DNA of 64,000 nucleotides, taken from assembly GCA_023426575.1 (NCBI GenBank), contig JAFAAL010000014.1, forward strand, positions 1-64,000. Direction: 5' to 3'. The notes under the pieces are model-generated. The model searched no databases and was not told the origin of the DNA. It was given only the letters and a program-made list of their open reading frames with translations. The stretch's first letter is position 1. The number at the start of each line of letters is the position of its first letter. The stretch comes from Bacillota bacterium (GTDB lineage: Bacteria > Bacillota > Clostridia > Saccharofermentanales > DTU023). Position numbers and translations under genes: made by a program. Positions 42,968 through 51,319 of the stretch are shown here, one piece after another.

Positions 42968-44254
42968 CTAGTCCCCAACTGGGAAGCGATTCTTCTCCGC
43001 TTCCAGCACGGACTTCTTGATGATGATCTTGCCGTCTTCAATGTCGTAGTTAAAAGGCACGGGATTGCAACCGCCCTTGAAGCCGATGGTCGCCTTGTTC
43101 ATCACGACGTCACAGCGCTTGCAGATGACATCGTTATTCCGCTCGTAATAGCCTGCGACACCACAGATATCACAGGCATCGAGGCCGAGACCATAGGCAT
43201 TGCCCTGCGGCTTCTTGACCACGATAAAGCGGATGTCGTGACCGTCGACTTTATATGAGAAGCGATGGAGGTGACCGTCGTCGACGTCCGTCAACGGGAT
43301 GATGATCAATTCCTTGCTTTCTTGAAAATCTTGCGGCGGCGTCAAGACGACAGGCTTATTGATATAGGCAAAGAGCAGCGTCAAGGAGCTGTAGACCAAG
43401 AGAATCAGAACAGAGGCAAGGGCCGCCCAGCGCCGACAATTCCGAAGCCACCAACGCTCCTTGCGCCGCGCCGCAGGCGTCGGAAAGGTCCCGACCAGTC
43501 GGCGATGTTTGAGATAGACGCGGGCCGCAAGCAGGGCCGTCAGTGCGACATAGATCGGCGCCAGAGGATTAAGACTGCGATCGTCCAGAATCATGATGGC
43601 GAAGACGAGGTCGTTTGAGCTCTTGAGAATGCGAAGCCTGGCGAGGGCGCTGATGCCCTTGAGAAAATACTCAGCGGCAAAAGCCAAGAGAAAAAGCTCT
43701 GTAAAGACGGCCGCAGAATGTTCCGACAGTCTCTTAAAATTCTGCCAGATCGCGAGGGCTAATAAGAAGAGGATCAGGAAGCCAGCGGCATAGCCACAGG
43801 CCCGAAAGAGCGATTGAGTCCCAAATGAGTCCTCGCCAAAGGCGACGAACTCCTTGGCCTTTAAGATGACAAAGGGAAGCGTTGTGACGAGCGTGGCAGC
43901 GAGGGCCAGGCCCAAGCAGAAGATCGAGGCCGTCTCTGAGGCCTTTGCCGCTTTGGGCAGACGCCGTCTCCAGAAGAGGTAGAGAGTCCAAGCCAGGAGA
44001 GCCAAGAGGATGAGAACAAGCGCCAGCGCGAGGACCTCGCGATTGACACGCGTCAAGGTCCGCAGGAGACGCTTGGGATAGATCTTCTTCAGGGCATAGA
44101 CGACAGTGCCGAGAACTGCCCCGAGCAAAGTGCAAAAAGCGCCCCAGGCGTAGAAGAGCTTCTCTCTTCTCTGCCAGATGGTGGCGGCCAGCACGGCGCC
44201 GATCAGACTGGGCGCCAATAGATAGCGTAAAACTTCAATAAAAAACTCTGCCAA
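42968..44254 (-). CDS. DUF2318 domain membrane protein of the P19/FTR1 locus
   Basis: A 428-residue protein with about eight to ten hydrophobic segments in the first 310 residues and a C-terminal DUF2318 domain. That domain has two CxxC pairs (CDICG near 365 and CKRC near 381) and a conserved GGCNP near 399. These cysteines probably hold metal or a cofactor. The domain lies on the outer side if the last segment is read outward, which would fit a redox step in iron uptake; this is inference from the operon. The start is TTG, 7 bases after GAGG. Confidence 0.88.
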   Translation of the reverse strand: MAEFFIEVLRYLLAPSLIGAVLAATIWQRREKLFYAWGAFCTLLGAVLGTVVYALKKIYPKRLLRTLTRVNREVLALALVLILLALLAWTLYLFWRRRLPKAAKASETASIFCLGLALAATLVTTLPFVILKAKEFVAFGEDSFGTQSLFRACGYAAGFLILFLLALAIWQNFKRLSEHSAAVFTELFLLAFAAEYFLKGISALARLRILKSSNDLVFAIMILDDRSLNPLAPIYVALTALLAARVYLKHRRLVGTFPTPAARRKERWWLRNCRRWAALASVLILLVYSSLTLLFAYINKPVVLTPPQDFQESKELIIIPLTDVDDGHLHRFSYKVDGHDIRFIVVKKPQGNAYGLGLDACDICGVAGYYERNNDVICKRCDVVMNKATIGFKGGCNPVPFNYDIEDGKIIIKKSVLEAEKNRFPVGD

Positions 44255-44274
44255 TGAACGACCTCAGAAGAGAA

Positions 44275-44305
44275 GACAAGAGGGAGAGAGGCCCCTCCCC
44301 CTGTC
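44275..44305 (-). terminator. Possible hairpin terminator or attenuator after the P19 gene
   Basis: A 31-nt minus-strand segment can fold on itself with outer pairs GACA/TGTC and a G-rich arm against a CT-rich arm, with several G-U pairs. It is followed by pyrimidine-rich TTCTCTTCT rather than a clean T-run. It may lower expression of the ABC genes relative to FTR1-P19. Confidence 0.4.
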
Positions 44306-44315
44306 ATTATTTAAC

Positions 44316-45044
44316 TTACTTATTCTCGAGCTGTTCGCCTGTGTAGTTCCACTCAATGGTCACCGTCTGCTTCTCATAGTAGGCAGAGGCGGCGTCGAGA
44401 CCCTCGGTCCGCGCCAGAGGCACACCCGTCTCCTCATCGACGTGGAGGAGATAGTCATCAGAGGGTCTGAACTCGAGGACGATCTGGTACTTGCCGACGG
44501 GAATCAGTCCCTTCTTGATGTTGATGCCGTAGTGAGGGCCGTCGTCGGCGTTCATCGGCATCATGGAACCTGCTGTGATCTCAGTCTTGCCGTCTTCACT
44601 CATGACCTTGTAGTCGACGGTGAGATAGGCGGGCCAGATATCCTCACCAGCACCGAAGCCAAATTTGGGAGCCGCTTCTGGTGTCAGGTGAATGTCGGCT
44701 TCAAGATGCATGTCAGACTCATCCGCGCTCGGCTGCTTGCCCGCGGGAATCATGTCGACGCCCTGGAAGTAGACGAGCTGGACCTGGAAGGGGCCGACGA
44801 TGGTCAGGTCGCCGATCTCGATTTCGTTGAAGCCAGAATCGCCCGGGAGCTCAGGAGTGACGGCCTTTGCTTCGGCTCTTGTCTCGGCAGGAGCTGCCTC
44901 TTCCTGGGCCTCTGTTGCCGCCTCGTCAGCTGCGGTATTCGTCGGAGCCTTTGCCTCTTCATTCTTCTGGCAGGCATTGAGGCCGAGGAGCAAGCTGAGG
45001 AGCAAGGCGAGTGCCAGGATGGTCGTAAACAGTTTCACTTTCAT
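44316..45044 (-). CDS. P19/Tp34-family iron-binding lipoprotein
   Basis: P19 proteins bind iron and copper outside the membrane and feed an FTR1 permease. The 242-residue protein has a lipobox ending at Cys25 (LLGLNAC) and a Glu/Ala/Thr-rich linker to about residue 70. The P19 domain follows with ESDMHLEADIH, GAGEDIWPAYLTVDY, GSMMPMN and DDGPHYGINI, which hold the His, Met and Glu metal ligands of the family, and a later LLHVDE. ATG at 45042-45044 follows AGGAGG by 6 bases. It is 10 bases after FTR1, so they are one transcript. Confidence 0.93.
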   Translation of the reverse strand: MKVKLFTTILALALLLSLLLGLNACQKNEEAKAPTNTAADEAATEAQEEAAPAETRAEAKAVTPELPGDSGFNEIEIGDLTIVGPFQVQLVYFQGVDMIPAGKQPSADESDMHLEADIHLTPEAAPKFGFGAGEDIWPAYLTVDYKVMSEDGKTEITAGSMMPMNADDGPHYGINIKKGLIPVGKYQIVLEFRPSDDYLLHVDEETGVPLARTEGLDAASAYYEKQTVTIEWNYTGEQLENK

Positions 45045-45054
45045 GTGAATCCTC

Positions 45055-46524
45055 CTATTGTTTCCTCTCAGAGACGGACGCTGAATCAGCAACCGCCTTC
45101 GGCGAGGTGCTATTTAATTTCTTCCTTGCAGATCTGTTCTTCAAACTGTGTGAGAGCAGAATCCACAAAGAAGCAATTAACAAGATAATCTGGGGAATGA
45201 GAGTCTCAGCCCGATCGTAGATACCGAGGAAATCAAACTCGAAACCGCGCATGGCTGGAATGCTTGTCACCCCCGTGATGACTCCTGCCTCAGAGAGCTC
45301 CTTGACTCCCTTGCCCATAAAACTAATACACATGACAAAGAGAAGAATGCTCGTGAATAAGAAGAAGGGTTTCAGTGGCAGGCGGACCGTCGTATAGCGC
45401 ATGACGACATAGACGACGAGCAGAACGATGACAGCCGCCAAGAGTCCATAGATGGCATATCTTGTGTCCGTCATACCACTGCCAAAGGCCGCACGATAGA
45501 ACAAGATCAGCTCCGCGCCTTCGCGAATGACGGCGAGAAAGGCTGCAGTGATGAGGCCCCAGAGCGACTTCTTATCGATGGAACGGACGACATGGCCCTG
45601 GATATAGGCCTCCCAGGCCTGCTCCTCACTCTTGGACAGCATCCAGTTGCTGACCCAAAAGAGCACGATGACGGCCAGGAACATCGTCCAGCCCTCGATC
45701 AGCTCCTGTCCGACACCTCCGAGCAAGAAGTGCACGAGGATTGCGAGGAAGATAGAGCCGATGAGCCCCGCGAGCATGCCATAGTAGACACCTTTTCTGA
45801 GATGTCCATTGCCAGTCTTGACAAGGTAGGTGATGATGGCGACACAGACGAGGATGGCCTCCATGCCCTCACGCAGCATGAGGACAAAAGACGTGAAAAA
45901 AGAGCGCCGATTCCTGACCGCAGGATCCACCGTCTTGACGACCTTCTCCTCCACTGCCGGTGACAGCGGAGCCGTCTCATCTTCGCTCAGCTCGACCCCG
46001 AGGGCCGAGAGATAGCTCTGCTTCTGCTCTTCATCTGAGAAGATGAGAGAAGCGACCTCATCGCCAGAGTCCATCGCTTCCACACCGTCGAGGACCATGG
46101 CATCGCGATAGACCTTGCCCGCGAGGACGAGAATCTTTTCTTTAATCTCATTTTCGTGATGATCATAATTGCCGAGGAGGGCGTGTTTGATCTCTCTGAA
46201 CTGTGCCTCGATGTGATTGACGCGCTTGGCCGAGATATAGGACATGACATTCTTCTCGAAGCCTTGAGCCTCGTAGTAGCCAAAATATGCCTCATTCATC
46301 TTCTCATAGGCCCCGCGCATGTCGGCTTCGTCGATCGCATCAATGGCTTCCATAAAGACCGTGAACATATCCTGTCCCAGTTCTTGCCAGGAACTATAGC
46401 TCTTCTTCTCAGCCGAGACGCTCCCGAGAGAAGTGCAAGTGACTATTAAAAGAACAAGCGTCATCGCAAAGAACTGAGTGAATTTAAGTCCCAGTGATCT
46501 CAAGCGATATTCTCTTAGCTTCAT
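45055..46524 (-). CDS. FTR1-family iron permease
   Basis: A high-affinity iron permease in the cytoplasmic membrane. The 489-residue protein has a signal-like first segment, an extracytoplasmic N-terminal domain of about 170 residues, then seven or so membrane segments. Two REGxE iron-binding motifs are visible: LREGMEAIL near residue 215 and IREGAELILF near residue 332. ATG at 46522-46524 follows AGGAGG by 6 bases. It is the first gene of the metal operon and has a strong promoter with a palindrome over the -10. Confidence 0.93.
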   Translation of the reverse strand: MKLREYRLRSLGLKFTQFFAMTLVLLIVTCTSLGSVSAEKKSYSSWQELGQDMFTVFMEAIDAIDEADMRGAYEKMNEAYFGYYEAQGFEKNVMSYISAKRVNHIEAQFREIKHALLGNYDHHENEIKEKILVLAGKVYRDAMVLDGVEAMDSGDEVASLIFSDEEQKQSYLSALGVELSEDETAPLSPAVEEKVVKTVDPAVRNRRSFFTSFVLMLREGMEAILVCVAIITYLVKTGNGHLRKGVYYGMLAGLIGSIFLAILVHFLLGGVGQELIEGWTMFLAVIVLFWVSNWMLSKSEEQAWEAYIQGHVVRSIDKKSLWGLITAAFLAVIREGAELILFYRAAFGSGMTDTRYAIYGLLAAVIVLLVVYVVMRYTTVRLPLKPFFLFTSILLFVMCISFMGKGVKELSEAGVITGVTSIPAMRGFEFDFLGIYDRAETLIPQIILLIASLWILLSHSLKNRSARKKLNSTSPKAVADSASVSERKQ

Positions 46525-46549
46525 CAACAACCTCCTCTGCCACGTGCTA

Positions 46550-46565
46550 GTTAGAACCAGCTAAC
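46550..46565. promoter_or_regulatory. Inverted repeat in the FTR1 leader
   Basis: GTTAG and CTAAC are separated by six bases, between the -10 and the ribosome binding site of FTR1. GTTAG recurs in the promoter spacer. It is a candidate site for a DtxR-type or other metal regulator, but does not match the DtxR consensus spacing. Confidence 0.4.
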
Positions 46566-46575
46566 GTTCAACAGA

Positions 46576-46608
46576 GGTTATCATAATAGCCACAGCTAAC
46601 TTTGGCAA
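46576..46608 (-). promoter_or_regulatory. Promoter of the FTR1-P19 operon with overlapping palindrome
   Basis: TTGCCA (46603-46608) and TATGAT (46580-46585) are 17 nt apart. The 16-bp imperfect palindrome GGTTATCATAATAGCC (46576-46591, 5 of 6 arm positions paired) covers the -10, a position suited to repression. Its arm GGTTATCAT recurs upstream of the ferritin gene at 47398-47406. Confidence 0.7.
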
Positions 46609-46654
46609 GGTCTCGAGATGAAAAGATTTAAAGAGGGATGAGAGAAGTTAAAAG

Positions 46655-46687
46655 AAAAACCCCGAGACCATTGATGTCACGAGGTTT
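46655..46687 (-). terminator. Terminator after tRNA-Thr
   Basis: The stem AAACCTCG/CGGGGTTT (one T-G pair), extended by GAC/GTC, is followed by TTTTTC on the minus strand. It starts 4 bases after the tRNA CCA end. Confidence 0.85.
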
Positions 46688-46691
46688 CAGA

Positions 46692-46766
46692 TGGAGCCGA
46701 AGGTGGGAATCGAACCCACGACCTATTCATTACGAGTGAATTGCTCTACCCCTGAGCCACTTCGGC
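46692..46766 (-). tRNA. tRNA-Thr, anticodon CGU
   Basis: A 75-nt cloverleaf with acceptor GCCGAAG/CTTCGGC, anticodon stem ATTCA/TGAAT around loop CTCGTAA, T-arm with GGTTCGATTCC and an encoded CCA. Anticodon CGU reads ACG. It is a single-gene unit between ferritin and FTR1. Confidence 0.97.
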
Positions 46767-46775
46767 AGCAGCAGT

Positions 46776-46804
46776 AATATAGCAGTCTGCAAAAGATCTG
46801 TCAA
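46776..46804 (-). promoter_or_regulatory. Promoter of tRNA-Thr
   Basis: TTGACA (46799-46804) and TATATT (46776-46781) with a 17-nt spacer and TGC before the -10. The -35 overlaps the tail of the ferritin terminator. Confidence 0.92.
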
Positions 46805-46835
46805 ATGAAAGGGGCTCACTCTGCAGTGAGCCCCT
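46803..46835 (-). terminator. Terminator of the ferritin gene
   Basis: The stem AGGGGCTCACT/AGTGAGCCCCT (11 bp, 4-nt loop, 46810-46835) is followed by TTCATTT on the minus strand, 8 bases after the ferritin stop. Confidence 0.9.
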
Positions 46836-46842
46836 CTAAGGT

Positions 46843-47358
46843 CTATTCAGTATAGGGAATCTCTTCCAGCTCAAATTCACGCTTGGCCCACTGGGCATCG
46901 AGGAAGAGGAGCGCACCGGGATTGCCCTTGGCCTTTTGGACGAGGGCCAGGTTCTCCTCTGCATTTTCTTCTTCCTCGACCTGCTCCATCAGGTACCAGG
47001 TCAAGAATTCACGCATCTCAAACTCATGGGTCTCCTCTGCTCTCTTGGCCATCTTGCGGATGGATTCAGAGACTTCGCGCTCATGGTCGAGGGCCATTTG
47101 GAAGACTTCCTCGATGTCCTTGAACTCATGAGGAGGCTCGTCAATCTGACGTAGATTGGTCGGCTCACCGATGCGGTAGAGATATTTTGCAAAGCCCTGG
47201 GCATGCTGTAACTCTTCTTGGTATTGGATGTACATCCAATTCGCAGCCCCAGGCATATCCTGTCTCTGCAGCCAATCCACCATAGAAAGATAGATATAGC
47301 CAGAATAATACTCCATCTGAATTTGATCTTGGGTCATTTCTAAAAGTTTCTTGTCCAT
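46843..47358 (-). CDS. Ferritin (FtnA-like)
   Basis: A 171-residue iron-storage protein that oxidises and holds iron in a 24-subunit shell. Ferroxidase ligands are visible in the four-helix bundle: the first Glu in the QIQMEYYSGYIYLS helix near residue 16, the EELQHAQGFAKYLYRIG helix near residue 50 and WYLMEQVEEEENAEEN near 124. Length and the first-helix pattern fit non-haem ferritin rather than bacterioferritin or Dps. It has a short leader with a hairpin just before AAGGAGG. Nearness to the FTR1 operon suggests coordinated iron handling. Confidence 0.95.
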   Translation of the reverse strand: MDKKLLEMTQDQIQMEYYSGYIYLSMVDWLQRQDMPGAANWMYIQYQEELQHAQGFAKYLYRIGEPTNLRQIDEPPHEFKDIEEVFQMALDHEREVSESIRKMAKRAEETHEFEMREFLTWYLMEQVEEEENAEENLALVQKAKGNPGALLFLDAQWAKREFELEEIPYTE

Positions 47359-47370
47359 AAATTCCTCCTT

Positions 47371-47406
47371 AGCCTCTCATGAGGCTTTTGTCAATAAATG
47401 ATAACC
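47371..47406 (-). promoter_or_regulatory. Ferritin leader: hairpin before the ribosome binding site and shared 9-mer
   Basis: AGCCTC/GAGGCT with loop ATGA on the minus strand (47371-47386) lies immediately before AAGGAGG. Upstream, GGTTATCAT (47398-47406) matches the arm of the palindrome at the FTR1 promoter and overlaps a TATCAT that could be the -10. No good -35 was found. Confidence 0.4.
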
Positions 47407-47447
47407 AATCCTAAATTAGAATTCAGACAAAGTGACATGTGTTACTC

Positions 47448-50288
47448 TTATTCGCTTCTCAGCTTTTCCTGGTCCTCACGCCAGTGACAATTCTTATACT
47501 TCTTGCCACTGCCACAATAACAGGGGTCATTGCGCCCTGGCAGAGTATCGCGCTTGACGGGAGTCTTGGCGACAACTTCCTGCCCGCGGGTCCTCATCGC
47601 TCCTGGAATCATCCCTTCGCCCTGCTTTGCGCCACTAAACTGGGCCTCTTGCGACTTGTGCTCAGCCTTGAACTGACTCTCGCTTCTCTCCTCGCGCTCC
47701 TCCACGGCCATTCGTGCGCGCATGAGCAGACGGACGGCATCCTCCTTGATCCCCTGATTCATGGCGTGGAACATTTCCGAGCCCTCACGCTGATATTCAA
47801 TAACTGGATCATGCTGTGCATAGCCGCGCATACCAATGGCATCGCGAAGATCGTCCATCGCATCGATGTGATCCATCCAGTTGTTGTCCACCGTTGTCAG
47901 GAGGATATAGCGCTCGATCTCCTTGATCAGCTCTGGGTCTTCGAGCAGTTGGGCACGCTTTTTGAGACTCTCTTCAGCCTCGGCAAGAAGTTCCTGGGCG
48001 AGATCCTCTGCTTCGGCATAGCCCTTGCGCTGAGGCAGTTCAGAAATCAGGGGGAGATCGCCAAAGAGATCTTGGAGTTTCAGTCGGAGCGCCTGATGAT
48101 CCCAGTCCTCGATATTGCCCTCGGCCTGTGCGGCCAATGTGAACTCCGTCAGAGCTAAGTCGTGGATGGTCTTCATAAACCAGTCGTGCAAATCCTTGCC
48201 GGCCAAGACCTCCCGCCGTTGTCGGTAGATGAGGTCTCTCTGCTGATTCATGACGTTGTCATACTCGAGCACGTGTTTGCGGATGGCAAAGTTTTGACCT
48301 TCCACCTTGCGCTGAGCTGATTCAATCCCCCGACTCAGCATCGGATTTTGAATTTCCATGTCCTCATCGACGCGCAGGGTATCGAAAATATTCTGCATCC
48401 GCTCTCCGCCAAAGAGGCGCATGAGGTCGTCCTCGAGCGAGAGGTAGAACTTTGATCGCCCAGCATCCCCCTGACGGCCAGATCGACCGCGCAGCTGATT
48501 GTCAATGCGCCGCGACTCATGACGCTCTGTGCCGATAATGGCAAGACCGCCCGCAGCAATCACCGCTTCTTTCTCGGCCTGAGTCTTAGCGGTGTAGAGC
48601 TCTGCAAGTTCTGCAAATTTCTCTCTGGCCTCGAGCACGGCGGGATCGTTGGTCTCATTGTAGGCATTGGCCTGTTCAATCAGATCCTCTGGATAGCCCT
48701 GCTTGCGCATCTGCTCTTTTGTCAAGAACTCGGGGTTGCCTCCGAGGACGATATCCGTCCCACGCCCAGCCATGTTCGTGGCGATGGTGATGGCCCCGTA
48801 TCGGCCTGCCTGGGCAACGATTTCAGCTTCACGCTCGTGTTGTTTGGCATTGAGGACATTGTGGGGCAGCCCAGCTCTCTGGAAGAGCTTTGAGAGAAGT
48901 TCTGAGCGCTCGACGGAAACTGTCCCGACGAGGACGGGCTGACCCTTAGCGTGCATGGCCGCGACCTCTTCGATGAGGGCCCGATATTTTCCCGCCTCCG
49001 TCTTAAAGACGGCATCTGGCTCATCCTCTCTTTGAATGGGTTTGTTGGTGGGGATCTCGATGCAGTCGAGTCCGTAGATGGAGCGGAATTCATCTTCTTC
49101 AGTTAGAGCCGTCCCCGTCATCCCTGACAATTTTTGATACATTCTAAAATAGTTTTGGAAGGTAATGGTGGCGAGAGTACGAGACTCTTTTTGGACTTCG
49201 ACGCCCTCCTTGGCCTCGATCGCCTGATGGAGACCGTTCGAATAGCGCCTGCCGTACATGAGACGACCCGTGAAGTCATCGACGATGATCACCTCATCGC
49301 CGTGGACGACGTAGTCTGTATCGCGAAACATGGTACCGTGCGCCTTGAGCGCATTGTTGATATGGTGGTTTAGCTTGTAGTTTTCCTGATCTGAGAGGTT
49401 GTCAATGCCGAAGAAGCGCTCGGCCTTGCGGACTCCTCGTCGGGACAGGACGGCCGTCTTGTTTTTTTCATCGATGATGTAGTCGCAGTCCTCCTGGAGC
49501 CCCTCGAGAGCCTCCTGCTGCTCACGCGTCTCTGTCTCGCGAAGTTTCAGTGGCTCGAAGCCGCGAACCAATTGCTCTGCCTGTTGATAGAGGTCAGAAG
49601 AACTGTCGCCCGCCCCTGAGATGATCAGCGGTGTCCTGGCCTCGTCAATCAATATGGAGTCCACTTCGTCGACGATGGCAAAGTAAAACGGCCGCTGCAC
49701 GAGATTCTCCTCGCGATTGACCATATTGTCTCGTAGGTAGTCGAAGCCAAACTCGTTATTTGTTCCGTAAGTGATATCGGCGGCATAGGCCTCGCGACGC
49801 TCCGCCTTGGATTTGCCATGCACAATGAGGCCCACGGAAAGACCTAAAAACTTATATATCTTCCCCATCCACTCAGAGTCGCGCGTCGCCAGGTAGTCGT
49901 TGACCGTGACGAGGTGGCAGCCCTTGCCAGTCAGTGCATTGAGATAGAGTGGCAGAGTCGCCACAAGAGTCTTGCCTTCACCCGTCTTCATCTCAGCAAT
50001 GCGACCCTGGTGCAAGATGATTCCACCGATCAGTTGGACGGGGAAGTGCCGCATCTTTAAAACGCGATCTCCCGCCTCACGAACCGTGGCAAAAGCCTCC
50101 GGCAGCAAGTCGTCGAGATCTTCCCCCTGGGCCAAACGCGCTTTGAATTCGCTCGTCTTCCCTCGTAGTTCTGTATCAGAGAGCGCACGATATTGTTCCT
50201 CGAGACGCAGAATATCTTGGACGATGGGTTCAATCTTCTTAATTTCACGCTCGGAGTGCGTGCCAAAGAGCTTGGTCAATAATCCCAT
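47448..50288 (-). CDS. secA: Protein translocase subunit SecA
   Basis: SecA is the ATPase motor of Sec-dependent export. The 946-residue protein has Walker A GEGKTLVATL near residue 104, DEVDSILIDEARTPLIISG near 210, the second nucleotide-binding fold with MAGRGTDIVLGGNPEF near 510 and RRIDNQLRGRSGRQGD near 580. A C-terminal zinc-binding SEC-C motif CYCGSGKKYKNCHW lies near residue 921. It is about 100 residues longer than Bacillus SecA. The ferritin gene follows but appears to have its own control. Confidence 0.98.
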   Translation of the reverse strand: MGLLTKLFGTHSEREIKKIEPIVQDILRLEEQYRALSDTELRGKTSEFKARLAQGEDLDDLLPEAFATVREAGDRVLKMRHFPVQLIGGIILHQGRIAEMKTGEGKTLVATLPLYLNALTGKGCHLVTVNDYLATRDSEWMGKIYKFLGLSVGLIVHGKSKAERREAYAADITYGTNNEFGFDYLRDNMVNREENLVQRPFYFAIVDEVDSILIDEARTPLIISGAGDSSSDLYQQAEQLVRGFEPLKLRETETREQQEALEGLQEDCDYIIDEKNKTAVLSRRGVRKAERFFGIDNLSDQENYKLNHHINNALKAHGTMFRDTDYVVHGDEVIIVDDFTGRLMYGRRYSNGLHQAIEAKEGVEVQKESRTLATITFQNYFRMYQKLSGMTGTALTEEDEFRSIYGLDCIEIPTNKPIQREDEPDAVFKTEAGKYRALIEEVAAMHAKGQPVLVGTVSVERSELLSKLFQRAGLPHNVLNAKQHEREAEIVAQAGRYGAITIATNMAGRGTDIVLGGNPEFLTKEQMRKQGYPEDLIEQANAYNETNDPAVLEAREKFAELAELYTAKTQAEKEAVIAAGGLAIIGTERHESRRIDNQLRGRSGRQGDAGRSKFYLSLEDDLMRLFGGERMQNIFDTLRVDEDMEIQNPMLSRGIESAQRKVEGQNFAIRKHVLEYDNVMNQQRDLIYRQRREVLAGKDLHDWFMKTIHDLALTEFTLAAQAEGNIEDWDHQALRLKLQDLFGDLPLISELPQRKGYAEAEDLAQELLAEAEESLKKRAQLLEDPELIKEIERYILLTTVDNNWMDHIDAMDDLRDAIGMRGYAQHDPVIEYQREGSEMFHAMNQGIKEDAVRLLMRARMAVEEREERSESQFKAEHKSQEAQFSGAKQGEGMIPGAMRTRGQEVVAKTPVKRDTLPGRNDPCYCGSGKKYKNCHWREDQEKLRSE

Positions 50289-50341
50289 ATCTCATGTACC
50301 TCACTTCCATCAAATCATCTTAATCAAAATCACCTCAGATG

Positions 50342-51319
50342 TCACTCATTGCCCTCGGCATATCGGTAACTTTTCAGCTTGCGAATGACTTTGAGCTCAA
50401 CCCCCTGAGCTGCAGCTTCTTGACGCATGCGCTCCCAAAATGTCCCTTGATAGTTCTCAGGACTATTGCTCGGGATGACAATCCAGAGCTCCCGTCTCTG
50501 AATGTCTGAACTTTTGATCTCTCCTCCCCCCGGAATCTTGCCGCCTCGATATTGAGCCAGGCGTGAAATCTCATAGAATAGCTCCTTCTCGGCATGACTT
50601 GAATCCGCATAGCTGGGAGCTGTGAGGTCTAAAGATCGGATACCCCTGGCGGTTCCCGCCTCAAAATAGGCAATACTTGGCGTATTAAAGGGCAAGTTGG
50701 CGCCAAACTGCTCTCTAAAATATCGACCCCGTTCAAAATTTCCAGCGGACCAGATATTGTCCTCCTCGTCTTCTTCCTCTCCCCCGCTCTTTTGCCTCCC
50801 CTCAGTGCTCAGCCAGAGCGGAACATAGGCGAGGGTCCTTTGAGGATGTCTGCTCCAAACTGTCGTCACTTCATAGCGAAGACTCAGGAGGAGGCTCTTC
50901 CCCTCGTCGCGCCAGAGCAGTAAGAGCTGTCTCTCATGCTCTGGTATCTTCAACTTTAATGCTCGTCCGCTGCTCTGCAGCCAAAAATCCAATCTCTTCT
51001 GCAAGAAGCCAGAGAGGAGCTCTGATGAAGCGAGGTCTAGCGCAGCAGAGCGCAAGATCTCACTTTGGACTGGCATGATCTGCCCGAGGACCTCCTCGAT
51101 GGCCGCCTCTCCGAGGATGAGCTTTGACCCATCTTCGACCAAAGGGATTAAAACTTCGAGCTCCGAGGCCGTCTGATCAAGTGCGTGTCGCATCATGAGA
51201 GATTGCCGCTGGGCCATGATGGCCGAAAGCATAAAGGCTAGGGCAAAGAGAAAGAGTGGGAGGGCGATGGCGAGCTCGAGGACGATCGAGCCCCGCTTCT
51301 GTTTGAGCTTATCTCTCAT
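50342..51319 (-). CDS. TadE-like surface or pilus-assembly protein
   Basis: A 325-residue protein. After a short basic start comes RGSIVLELAIALPLFLF, which has the Gly followed five residues on by Glu and a long hydrophobic run, as in TadE-like pseudopilins. The rest is extracytoplasmic, with no recognised domain. ATG at 51317-51319 follows GAGGTG and overlaps the upstream gene by 11 bases. It is the last of three co-transcribed genes. No tadA, tadB, tadC or prepilin peptidase gene is in the window, so function is open. Confidence 0.72.
   Translation of the reverse strand: MRDKLKQKRGSIVLELAIALPLFLFALAFMLSAIMAQRQSLMMRHALDQTASELEVLIPLVEDGSKLILGEAAIEEVLGQIMPVQSEILRSAALDLASSELLSGFLQKRLDFWLQSSGRALKLKIPEHERQLLLLWRDEGKSLLLSLRYEVTTVWSRHPQRTLAYVPLWLSTEGRQKSGGEEEDEEDNIWSAGNFERGRYFREQFGANLPFNTPSIAYFEAGTARGIRSLDLTAPSYADSSHAEKELFYEISRLAQYRGGKIPGGGEIKSSDIQRRELWIVIPSNSPENYQGTFWERMRQEAAAQGVELKVIRKLKSYRYAEGNE

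Noticed and set aside
46550..46565. Classical DtxR/IdeR box in the FTR1 leader
   Set aside because: The GTTAG/CTAAC arms are 6 bases apart, whereas the DtxR consensus has them almost adjacent.
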